DNA from: an uncultured Spirochaetaceae bacterium
GTDB lineage: Bacteria; Spirochaetota; Spirochaetia; Treponematales; Treponemataceae
Direction: 5' to 3'
Assembly: GCA_902773215.1 (NCBI GenBank)
Contig: CACYDQ010000233.1
Location: forward strand, 1-6,043
Length of the DNA stretch: 6,043 nucleotides
Shown: piece after piece, positions 1 through 4,982 of the stretch
How positions within the stretch are numbered: position 1 is the stretch's first letter
Layout of the letters: the number at the start of each line of letters is the position of its first letter
Made by a program: the position numbers and the translations under genes
The notes under the pieces: generated by a model
The model's input: only the letters and a program-made list of their open reading frames with translations
Told to the model about the DNA's origin: nothing
Databases searched by the model: none

Positions 1-224
1 ACATCTCTACCACCCACATGAGCCACATAGAGACGGGCGTGACCAAGCTGAGCCTGCAAGTCCTCGTCGATATATCCGTAGCCTTGGACACTTCCACCGA
101 CAGCCTCCTTTTTGCCCCCAAGTCCCTGTCCCGCGAGGAGCTTGCGGCTACCGTGATGCAGGCCGACGACCGGCAGCTGGACTTCCTGGGCCGGATGGTC
201 TCATGCATGAAAGCCTGTTTGTAG
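1..224 (+). CDS. Helix-turn-helix (Cro/CI, XRE-type) transcriptional regulator, C-terminal part
   Basis: This is the 3' portion of a small DNA-binding regulator; its start lies left of the window. The open frame is already running at base 3 and ends with TAG at 222-224. The first visible residues, ISTTHMSHIETG, match the recognition helix and following turn of XRE-family domains (pattern S-x-x-x-x-S-x-I-E-x-G). The next stretch, KLSLQVLVDISVALDTSTDSLLF, is the usual fourth and fifth helix of that fold. A tail of about 35 residues follows (SREELAATVMQADDRQLDF and on), as in many short single-domain regulators of about 100-110 residues, so only roughly the first 30 residues are missing. The ATG at 18 falls inside the recognition helix and is not the real start. 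Target and ligand are unknown. It converges with the metallophosphoesterase, so the two are not co-transcribed. Confidence 0.8.
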   Translation, partial: ISTTHMSHIETGVTKLSLQVLVDISVALDTSTDSLLFAPKSLSREELAATVMQADDRQLDFLGRMVSCMKACL

Positions 225-421
225 CGTATCCGCGAAAGAAAAGAGGAATTTGGGGGTGGCGTAGCCATGTGCCCGAACAGAGAATTTCACATAGTGCGAA
301 ACGCCCCGTTGAACATCATGTAAAACGCCCGTAATACATCATGTAAAATAATCCGTACCGAATAACGCAGGGCAGTAAGATTTGCAAGCTCGGATGAAGA
401 AGCAGGTTTATGCGCGCGCTG
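225..421. other. Convergent intergenic region without a convincing gene
   Basis: About 200 bp separates the ends of the regulator and the metallophosphoesterase. It is more AT-rich than the flanking genes. I find no conserved-looking reading frame, no tRNA-like fold and no good hairpin followed by a T run, so no terminator can be named for either converging gene. The only structure that stands out is the short tandem repeat at 289-358. An 18-codon frame (267-323) runs into that repeat and is not supported as a gene. Confidence 0.6.
289..358. repeat. Three degenerate 23-24 bp tandem repeats
   Basis: Units lie at 289-312, 313-335 and 336-358. The second and third share an identical 13-base core, ACATCATGTAAAA, at 313-325 and 336-348. 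The first and second share a block of the form AAACGCCC(C)GT after the core. The first unit starts ACATAGTGCGAAA and is the most diverged. Each intact core contains ACATCATGT, a near-palindrome around one central base. The period of about 23 bp is close to two helical turns. The units abut directly with no spacers, so this is not a CRISPR array. It could be a decayed minisatellite or a set of protein-binding sites. Confidence 0.7.
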
Positions 422-1297
422 TCAAATCACGGTGCCGAGCCTGACCAGCGGCAGCTCGGGCGGGTTGCCGAATCGGGGAAAGGCGGGCTTCTGATAGGAC
501 AGGCCCCGGCTGACGATGAAGTTCGTCCCGCCCAGCGTGTACAGGCCGCCCGCGTACTTGGGGAAGAATCCCTGACCGACTGCGTACAGGCCGTTCACGT
601 GGCCGGGGATTATCCACTGGCCGCCGTGGGCATGGCCCGAGAAGATGAGGTCAAACCCGTATCGCGCATAATCTTCTATATACTCAGGCCTGTGTGCCAG
701 CAGGACGGCTGGGCAGCCGGAGGTCTCTTTCAGTTCCGTCGTTTTCCGGGCGAGGACGGCAATTCTGGCCCGGTATGTGGCCTTGTCATCCTCGTCTTTG
801 TTTATGCGCTGCTCTTTCGTCAGGTCCAGCAGGGGATCGGCCAGGCCCGCGATGACGAGGGGGCGGCCCGCGACGCTGACCTCTACAGCCTCGTCGGTCA
901 GGACCGTTGCCCCGTAGGACGCGATGGCGGACAGGAAGGGCTGCTCGTCCGCGTAGAACTCGTGGTTTCCCAGCACGTAGTAAATCGGGCAGAGCCCCGC
1001 GATTCCTGTCATGAAGTCCCGGACGTTGGCGAAGGTCTTGCTTGCTCCCATGTCAATATCAAAGATGTCCCCGGTCATCACGATGAGGTCTGGCCTGGCT
1101 TCCCGTATGGTTCGCGCGAGCAGGCCGTCCTTGTCACCGTAATCGTTGCTGTGCATGTCAGAGACATGGGCTATCCGTATCTCTCCTGTCCCCGGTTTGC
1201 CCAGCTCATATTCGGGAACGCTGATCTTTTTGCATGAGAAGATGGATACGGGCAGCATCTCTGCGGCGAAATCCCGTACATAGTCTTTGACGGACAT
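422..1297 (-). CDS. Calcineurin-like metallophosphoesterase (YkuE/YaeI-like)
   Basis: Predicted two-metal phosphohydrolase of 291 residues. From the ATG at 1297 the family motifs appear in order: D-x-H as SDMHS (D47, H49), GD in MTGDIFD (D77), GNHE (N111, H112), an isolated histidine in LLAHRPE (H202), and GHAHGGQ (H222, H224). These supply the full metal-binding set, so an active enzyme is expected. The overall pattern resembles the YkuE/YaeI group, several of which act on lipid-linked phosphates, but the substrate here is unknown. Many relatives carry an N-terminal signal or membrane anchor. None is visible in the roughly 40 residues before the first motif, so a cytoplasmic location is inferred. 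I chose ATG 1297 over the in-frame TTG at 1303 because a promoter -10 element ends 6 nt before the ATG, putting the TTG upstream of the likely transcript start. There is no Shine-Dalgarno. It diverges from the M23 peptidase gene. Confidence 0.9.
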   Translation of the reverse strand: MSVKDYVRDFAAEMLPVSIFSCKKISVPEYELGKPGTGEIRIAHVSDMHSNDYGDKDGLLARTIREARPDLIVMTGDIFDIDMGASKTFANVRDFMTGIAGLCPIYYVLGNHEFYADEQPFLSAIASYGATVLTDEAVEVSVAGRPLVIAGLADPLLDLTKEQRINKDEDDKATYRARIAVLARKTTELKETSGCPAVLLAHRPEYIEDYARYGFDLIFSGHAHGGQWIIPGHVNGLYAVGQGFFPKYAGGLYTLGGTNFIVSRGLSYQKPAFPRFGNPPELPLVRLGTVI

Positions 1298-1303
1298 GGA
1301 CAA

Positions 1304-1332
1304 AGGATACAGGAGGGGAAAGAAGCTGTCAA
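1304..1332 (-). promoter_or_regulatory. Sigma-70-type promoter of the metallophosphoesterase gene
   Basis: On the minus strand a perfect TTGACA (-35, plus coordinates 1327-1332) is followed after exactly 17 bp by TATCCT (-10, 1304-1309; 4 of 6 matches). The -10 ends 6 nt before the ATG at 1297, so transcription should start at or within a base or two of the start codon. The sequence between -10 and ATG (TTGTCC) holds no ribosome-binding site. Confidence 0.65.
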
Positions 1333-1350
1333 CGGCGCATTTTCAGAGTT

Positions 1351-1378
1351 ACCTCGAAAAACTGAGGTTTTTCGAGGT
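1351..1378. repeat. Perfect 12-bp inverted repeat between divergent promoters
   Basis: The left arm ACCTCGAAAAAC (1351-1362) is the exact reverse complement of the right arm GTTTTTCGAGGT (1367-1378), with the 4-base loop TGAG. The two arms carry an A5 tract and a T5 tract with centres about 11 bp apart, one helical turn. GAGGTT also recurs directly at 1364-1369 and 1374-1379, 10 bp apart. The element ends 4 bp before the -35 of the M23 gene and sits 18 bp upstream of the -35 of the metallophosphoesterase gene. If the called promoters are right, neither mRNA contains it, which favours a DNA-level role such as an operator over an attenuator. No T run follows on either side, so a terminator is unlikely. 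Confidence 0.75.
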
Positions 1379-1382
1379 TCCC

Positions 1383-1412
1383 TTAACTTCTTTCCCTATT
1401 TTCCGATATAAT
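1383..1412 (+). promoter_or_regulatory. Promoter of the M23 peptidase gene, predicted leaderless
   Basis: A consensus TATAAT (1407-1412) is preceded after 18 bp by TTAACT (1383-1388; 4 of 6 matches to TTGACA). Eight bases (GTAAGAAG) separate the -10 from the ATG at 1421, which places the start codon at about +1. The AAGAAG touching the ATG is purine-rich but too close to act as a Shine-Dalgarno. Confidence 0.65.
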
Positions 1413-1420
1413 GTAAGAAG

Positions 1421-2359
1421 ATGAAAAAGCTGTCGCTCCTACTGGCCGCCATACTCTGCCTGAATTTTATCGCCGTGTCATTCCCGGATACCACCCCTAC
1501 CACGGAATCCCCGGCCGCCTCCGCCTACCCGCACATAGAGACCCTGCTCTCGCGCAAGTCCAACTATATCTTGCAGCAATACCTGGACGAGGTGCAGGCT
1601 GCGGGCAAGGCACTCAAGACCGGCAGGGAACCGTTCATCAACTTCTATACCTACACGGCGACCAAGAGCGACACCCTGATGACCCTCTACGCCCGATGCT
1701 CAGTTCCCTACGAGAGCATCGCGAGCCTGAACCATCTGCCCAACAAGGAGGTCGTGCTTGAGGGGATGGAGCTCATCCTTCCCACCGTGCCCGGCCTGTA
1801 CATCCCCAAGAACCCGGTCAGCGAGATAGAAATCCTGCTTGCCAGCTGCTACTCCGTCAGGATAAACGGCGGGGATTACCCCGCTTACAAGATAGGAGCG
1901 GAAGAGTTCTACTTCCTTCCCGGCGAGAGGTTCACTCCCGAGGTCAGGGCCTTCTTCCTGAACCCCGGCATGTCCTTGCCCTTGGAAAGCTACAAGCTCA
2001 CCTCCCCCTTCGGAATGCGGGTCAGCCCCATCAGCGGTCTGTGGAGGTTCCACAAGGGAATCGACATGGCCGCCCCGACCGGGACTGTCGTCATGGCATG
2101 CAAGGCGGGAACGGTCAAGCGCATCGGCAAGGACGACTACACCTACGGCAACTACGTCATCTTGCAGCATGACAAGGGCATGACCAGCCTCTACGCCCAC
2201 CTGAGCTCCGTCTACGACCTCAAGGAGGGAGGGGCTGTCAAACGGCGGCAGCCCATCGGCAAGGTGGGCCAGACCGGCCTTGCGACCGGCCCCCACCTGC
2301 ACTTCGAGATAAAGGTGGACGGCGAGGCCCAGGATCCGGAGAAGTATCTGAAGGGCTGA
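1421..2359 (+). CDS. Secreted LysM domain, M23-family peptidoglycan endopeptidase
   Basis: Predicted zinc endopeptidase of 312 residues that cleaves peptide cross-bridges in peptidoglycan outside the cytoplasmic membrane. Residues 1-20 form a signal peptide: MKK, a hydrophobic core to about V19, then a Thr/Pro-rich stretch. C13 is preceded by AIL and does not make a convincing lipobox. A LysM-like wall-binding domain spans about 74-122 (FYTYTATKSDTLMTLYARC through LEGMELILPTV). A linker region follows to about 190. The C-terminal M23 (LytM) domain holds HKGID (H211, D215), YAH (H260) and PHLHFE (H292, H294). H211, D215 and H294 are the expected zinc ligands, and H260 and H292 the expected catalytic residues, so all are present. 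The order signal, LysM, M23 is typical of Treponema envelope hydrolases. A role in wall remodelling or division is inferred. No terminator is visible before deoD. Confidence 0.92.
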   Translation: MKKLSLLLAAILCLNFIAVSFPDTTPTTESPAASAYPHIETLLSRKSNYILQQYLDEVQAAGKALKTGREPFINFYTYTATKSDTLMTLYARCSVPYESIASLNHLPNKEVVLEGMELILPTVPGLYIPKNPVSEIEILLASCYSVRINGGDYPAYKIGAEEFYFLPGERFTPEVRAFFLNPGMSLPLESYKLTSPFGMRVSPISGLWRFHKGIDMAAPTGTVVMACKAGTVKRIGKDDYTYGNYVILQHDKGMTSLYAHLSSVYDLKEGGAVKRRQPIGKVGQTGLATGPHLHFEIKVDGEAQDPEKYLKG

Positions 2360-2392
2360 TTGATTGTCAGGCTAGCTTATTGGCGGAACTTG

Positions 2393-2401
2393 TGTTATAA
2401 T
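2393..2401 (+). promoter_or_regulatory. Extended -10 promoter of the deoD gene set, predicted leaderless
   Basis: TGTTATAAT (2393-2401) is a perfect extended -10 (TGnTATAAT). No good -35 exists at 16-18 bp (TAGCTT at 2373-2378 is poor), but extended -10 promoters tolerate that. Six bases (TGAGGC) lie between the -10 and the ATG at 2408, so the transcript should begin at or beside the start codon. The GAGG there is only one base from the ATG and cannot serve as a normal ribosome-binding site. The promoter sits in a 48-bp gap after the M23 gene, from which read-through is also possible. Confidence 0.65.
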
Positions 2402-2407
2402 TGAGGC

Positions 2408-3109
2408 ATGAGTACGCATATCAATGCCCCGGACGGGGCCATCGCGGAGGCCGTGCTGCTGCCCGGCGACCCGCTCAGGGCGAAGTTCATCGCCGAAAAC
2501 TTCCTGGCTGACGCGAAGTGCTATAACGAGGTCCGCGGAATGTTCGGCTACACCGGTACGTATAATGGAAAGAAAGTCTCCGTTCAGGGTACCGGGATGG
2601 GCCAGCCTTCCCTTTCTATCTACGTCAACGAGCTTTTCCGCTTCTATAACGTCCAGAAGGCAATCCGCGTCGGTACCTGCGGGGCAATCCAGAAGGACAT
2701 CGCCCTGCGCGAGGTTCTCCTTGCCGAGGCCGCCTGCTCGGACAGCGCGCTCAACACGATGCGCTTTAACGGGATGCACTTTGCCCCGGCCGCCGACTTC
2801 GGCCTGCTCAAGACCGCCTATGAAGAGGCGGGGGCCATGGGCCTTTCCCGCAAGGTCGGCCTCTGCGTGTCCAGCGACAACTTCTATGACGACAAGGCCA
2901 ACTGGAAGCTCTGGAGCGAGTACGGGGTCCTGGGCATGGAGATGGAGGCCGCCGAGCTGTACACGCTCGCGGCGAAGTTCCACCGCAAGGCGCTGGCAAT
3001 CCTGACCGTCAGCGACCACATACTGCTCGGGGGCGAGACGACGGCGGAGGAAAGGCAGAAGACCTTCACCAGCATGATAGAGCTCGCCCTAAGGACAATC
3101 ACCGCATAA
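2408..3109 (+). CDS. deoD: Purine nucleoside phosphorylase, DeoD type
   Basis: Cytoplasmic enzyme that cleaves purine (deoxy)ribonucleosides with phosphate, giving the free base and (deoxy)ribose-1-phosphate for salvage. At 233 residues it is close to the E. coli enzyme (239) and reads as full length. Visible motifs of the hexameric NP-I family are an early His (H4) that reaches into the neighbouring active site, [10 protein letters not shown] (G20, R24) and R43 for phosphate, the family signature [12 protein letters not shown] (61-72), RVGTCGA (R87, T90), [10 protein letters not shown] with E178-M179-E180 for ribose, and SDH with the catalytic acid D203. R216 in AEERQ corresponds to the catalytic-loop arginine. 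It is the first gene of a tightly packed same-strand set, and the next start is 22 bp after its stop. The ATG is fixed by the extended -10 just upstream and by homology of the first residues (MSTHINA). Confidence 0.95.
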   Translation: MSTHINAPDGAIAEAVLLPGDPLRAKFIAENFLADAKCYNEVRGMFGYTGTYNGKKVSVQGTGMGQPSLSIYVNELFRFYNVQKAIRVGTCGAIQKDIALREVLLAEAACSDSALNTMRFNGMHFAPAADFGLLKTAYEEAGAMGLSRKVGLCVSSDNFYDDKANWKLWSEYGVLGMEMEAAELYTLAAKFHRKALAILTVSDHILLGGETTAEERQKTFTSMIELALRTITA

Positions 3110-3117
3110 TATACTCA

Positions 3118-3126
3118 GGAGAGAGA
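3118..3126 (+). promoter_or_regulatory. Ribosome-binding site of the nucleotidyltransferase gene
   Basis: AGGAGAGAG, whose AGGAG core (3118-3122) ends 9 nt before the ATG at 3132. It fixes the start and contrasts with the absent Shine-Dalgarno of deoD, the first gene of the set. Confidence 0.75.
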
Positions 3127-3131
3127 TTTAT

Positions 3132-4040
3132 ATGAAACCGACGCTTTTGGTTCTGGCCGCCGGGATGGGCAGCCGCTATGGAGGGGTCAAGCAGATTGAC
3201 TCCGTTGGGCTGCACGGCGAGTGCCTTCTGGATTATTCGGCCTTCGATGCCGCGCGGAGCGGGTTCGGCAAGGTCGTCTTCGTCATCCGCAAGGACATAG
3301 AGAAGGACTTCCGCGAGAGGCTCTTTGACCGTGTTGCCCGCAACTTTGACGCGGAGTATGTCTTCCAGTCCCTGGATTCCCTGCTTTCGGCGGAGGAGCA
3401 GGCCAGGGCCGCCCAGCGGACCAAGCCCTGGGGCACGATTCACGCCGTCCTGTGCGCGGAGGAAAAGCTGACAGCCCCCTTCGCGGTCATCAACAGCGAC
3501 GACTACTACGGGCGCGAAGCATTCAAGACGCTCGGGGACTACCTTACTGCACTGCCGGAGGGCAGCACCGAACACGCGATGGTCGGATATGTCCTCGGTA
3601 ACACGATGAGCAAGAGCGGGTCGGTCAGCCGTGGCGTGGCTGAGGTTGCGGACGGCTACCTGAAATCGATTACCGAGAATACCAAGATAAGCTATAAGGA
3701 CGGGGGCATCGTCAGTGAGCTGGACGGCAAGGAGATACGGATGACCGGCAAGGAGTGGGTCAGCATGAACCTCTTCGGGTTCGGCACGTCCGCATTCGCC
3801 GAGTTCCATGCCTACTGGGACAACTTCAAGAGGACCTCGCTCGGCGAGCCCAAGACCGAGGCCCTGCTCCCCGTCGCCGCGAGCGACATCATCAGGGACG
3901 GCAAGGGCAGCATAAAGTTCTTCACGTCCAGCGAGAAGTGGTTCGGCATGACCTATCCCCAGGACCGCGAGATAGTCAAGTCCGAGATTGCCGCCAAGGT
4001 CTCTTCCGGCTACTACCCGGAAAAGCTCTGGGAAAAGTAA
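3132..4040 (+). CDS. Nucleotidyltransferase (NTP-transferase / sugar-1-phosphate type)
   Basis: Predicted cytoplasmic enzyme of 302 residues that joins a nucleoside triphosphate to a phosphorylated sugar or alcohol, releasing pyrophosphate. The N-terminal Rossmann-like domain opens with LLVLAAGMGSRYGGVKQ (residues 5-21), the glycine-rich NTP-binding loop with its following lysine. PWGTIHAV (99-106) is the usual base-contacting segment, and NSDDYYG (121-127) holds the metal-binding aspartates. VSMNLFGF (210-217) is the conserved segment seen late in this fold. The loop is not the GGxGxRLWPLS form of classical GDP-mannose pyrophosphorylase (ManC), so the substrate cannot be assigned from motifs. 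The downstream manA, 11 bp away, makes a mannose-linked substrate a reasonable guess. Proteins of this GMGSRYGGxKQ type are common in gut bacteria and usually uncharacterised. The start is set by AGGAG at 3118. Confidence 0.88.
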   Translation: MKPTLLVLAAGMGSRYGGVKQIDSVGLHGECLLDYSAFDAARSGFGKVVFVIRKDIEKDFRERLFDRVARNFDAEYVFQSLDSLLSAEEQARAAQRTKPWGTIHAVLCAEEKLTAPFAVINSDDYYGREAFKTLGDYLTALPEGSTEHAMVGYVLGNTMSKSGSVSRGVAEVADGYLKSITENTKISYKDGGIVSELDGKEIRMTGKEWVSMNLFGFGTSAFAEFHAYWDNFKRTSLGEPKTEALLPVAASDIIRDGKGSIKFFTSSEKWFGMTYPQDREIVKSEIAAKVSSGYYPEKLWEK

Positions 4041-4045
4041 GGAGG
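4039..4045 (+). promoter_or_regulatory. Ribosome-binding site of manA, overlapping the upstream stop codon
   Basis: AAGGAGG (4039-4045) shares its first two bases with the TAA stop of the nucleotidyltransferase (4038-4040). It ends 6 nt before ATG 4052 and 9 nt before ATG 4055, so either start is well placed. This tight arrangement supports co-transcription and possibly translational coupling. Confidence 0.85.
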
Positions 4046-4051
4046 CTTCCG

Positions 4052-4858
4052 ATGATGAAACTGAACGCCATCAAGTCCGACAAGATCTGGGGCTACGAGC
4101 AGTGGATTGCATCCACGCACCCGAACGGCTGCCAGAAAGAATTCGAGAAGCTCGTCGGCGGGGACTATCCCCTTTTGGTCAAGGTGATTCAGGCCGATGA
4201 CAAGCTGAGCGTCCAGGTGCACCCTGACGACGAGACCGCAGAACTCTACGAGCACTGCCGTGGCAAGACCGAGTGCTGGTACGTTCTCTCCGCGGAAAAG
4301 GACGCGCAGCTGGTGCACGGCATGAACGGCATCTACTCCGCGAGCGAGATACGCAAGGCCATAGAGACCAACTCCATGTCCGACCTGCTCCGCTACGTCA
4401 AGGTGGAGGCGGGGGACTTCGTTTACATCCCCGCCGGGACCGTCCATGCGATAGGCGGCGGCCTGCGCCTGCTTGAGGTGCAGCAGTCCAGCGACATCAC
4501 CTACCGGCTCTTTGACTGGGGCCGGGGTCGCGAGTGCCACATAGAGAAGGGAATCGCCAGCATCAAGAGCGGGGGCATCCGCGATGTCGCCAGGTTCCCG
4601 GGCGTGTTCTCATGCCCTTACTTTACTCTGGAGGAGATTACGGTGGAGTCAAGCTACTCCGACGTGCTCCCAGCCGCCAATGGCGAGGCGAGGCCTTCAG
4701 ATTTCGTCCTCTTCTTTGTCATCGGCGGGGAAGGGGAGGTCAACGGCGAGAAAGCGTCCAAGGAGGACATCTTTGCCTTTGCCCCCGGCGAGGAGGTCAG
4801 GGCTGCCGGTGACCTGCAGATGATGAAAATCCGGCCCTCCACCGAGAAACGGCGCTAG
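4052..4858 (+). CDS. manA: Mannose-6-phosphate isomerase, short class I (cupin) type
   Basis: Zinc-dependent cytoplasmic enzyme that interconverts mannose-6-phosphate and fructose-6-phosphate, feeding mannose into glycolysis or supplying precursor for mannosylated glycans. It has 268 residues. The family elements are KIWGYEQW (11-18), VQVHPDD (54-60) with zinc ligands Q55 and H57, GKTECWYVL (71-79) with E74, IPAGTVHAIGGG (126-137) with H132, and the active-site arginine R152 in TYRLFDWGR. The length fits the short bacterial form, slightly smaller than the roughly 315-residue B. subtilis enzymes, with a compact second cupin domain at about 195-260 and no large helical insert. The open frame extends upstream to 3755 inside the previous gene, but the ribosome-binding site and homology fix the start at 4052 (ATG 4055 is the alternative). 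It is the last gene of the deoD set and is followed by a strong hairpin. Confidence 0.93.
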   Translation: MMKLNAIKSDKIWGYEQWIASTHPNGCQKEFEKLVGGDYPLLVKVIQADDKLSVQVHPDDETAELYEHCRGKTECWYVLSAEKDAQLVHGMNGIYSASEIRKAIETNSMSDLLRYVKVEAGDFVYIPAGTVHAIGGGLRLLEVQQSSDITYRLFDWGRGRECHIEKGIASIKSGGIRDVARFPGVFSCPYFTLEEITVESSYSDVLPAANGEARPSDFVLFFVIGGEGEVNGEKASKEDIFAFAPGEEVRAAGDLQMMKIRPSTEKRR

Positions 4859-4862
4859 TGCC

Positions 4863-4895
4863 TGCGTCCCGCGGGGAATTCCTCCGCGGGGCGTA
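4863..4895 (+). terminator. GC-rich hairpin after manA, candidate terminator
   Basis: Arms 4863-4874 (TGCGTCCCGCGG) and 4884-4895 (CCGCGGGGCGTA) pair over 12 bp with two G-T wobbles, the central 7 bp being perfect. The 9-base interior (GGAATTCCT) can add two more G-C pairs around AATT. The hairpin starts 5 bp after the manA stop, as expected for an operon end. The following sequence has only a TTTT, at 4907-4910, about 12 nt beyond the stem. It therefore lacks the immediate T tract of a textbook intrinsic terminator and may act as a weak terminator or 3'-end stabiliser. Confidence 0.5.
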
Positions 4896-4919
4896 CTGCC
4901 TGCCCCTTTTGCCCTGCCG

Positions 4920-4959
4920 TTGCAACATTTGCCTTTATGCTATAGAATGACGCTACAAT
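4920..4959 (+). promoter_or_regulatory. Two overlapping candidate promoters of the UPF0210 gene
   Basis: Candidate A is TTGCAA (4920-4925), a 17-bp spacer, then TAGAAT (4943-4948, 5 of 6). Candidate B is TTGCCT (4929-4934, 4 of 6), a 19-bp spacer, then TACAAT (4954-4959, 5 of 6). They would give leaders of roughly 28 and 17 nt before the ATG at 4983. A GGGG (4973-4976) 6 nt before the ATG is the only possible ribosome-binding site and is weak. Either promoter would make the gene independent of the manA transcript. Confidence 0.45.
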
Positions 4960-4982
4960 AACGATTTAGACCGGGGCTGATT

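Noticed and set aside
267..323. 18-codon frame MCPNREFHIVRNAPLNIM in the gap after the regulator
   Set aside because: It is very short and its 3' end is made of the tandem repeat. The G-rich stretch upstream (251-258) is only loosely like a ribosome-binding site, and nothing supports expression.
289..358. CRISPR array
   Set aside because: The repeats abut with no unique spacers, are degenerate, and no cas gene is present.
410..1237. Long plus-strand open frame (275 codons) opposite the metallophosphoesterase
   Set aside because: It is antisense to a gene with a complete set of catalytic motifs. Its translation resembles no family I recognise, and it has no ribosome-binding site. Such frames are expected from the GC-rich third codon positions.
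1304..1326. Pyrimidine-rich CCCCTCCT on the minus strand just before the metallophosphoesterase, which resembles the 16S anti-Shine-Dalgarno
   Set aside because: It lies within the 17-bp spacer of the predicted promoter, upstream of the transcript start, so it is unlikely to be in the mRNA.
1421..1480. Lipoprotein signal for the M23 peptidase (C13)
   Set aside because: The residues before the cysteine are A-I-L, with no small residue at -1 as lipoboxes need, even relaxed spirochaetal ones. Ordinary signal peptidase I cleavage fits better.
3099..3809. Minus-strand open frame (236 codons) opposite the nucleotidyltransferase, with similar ones opposite the M23 gene, deoD and manA
   Set aside because: All are antisense shadows of well-supported genes, without recognisable domains or initiation signals.
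3755..4051. Extended N terminus for ManA (open frame back to 3755)
   Set aside because: The extension overlaps the nucleotidyltransferase gene out of frame and encodes low-complexity Arg-rich sequence. AAGGAGG at 4039-4045 and family homology place the start at 4052.
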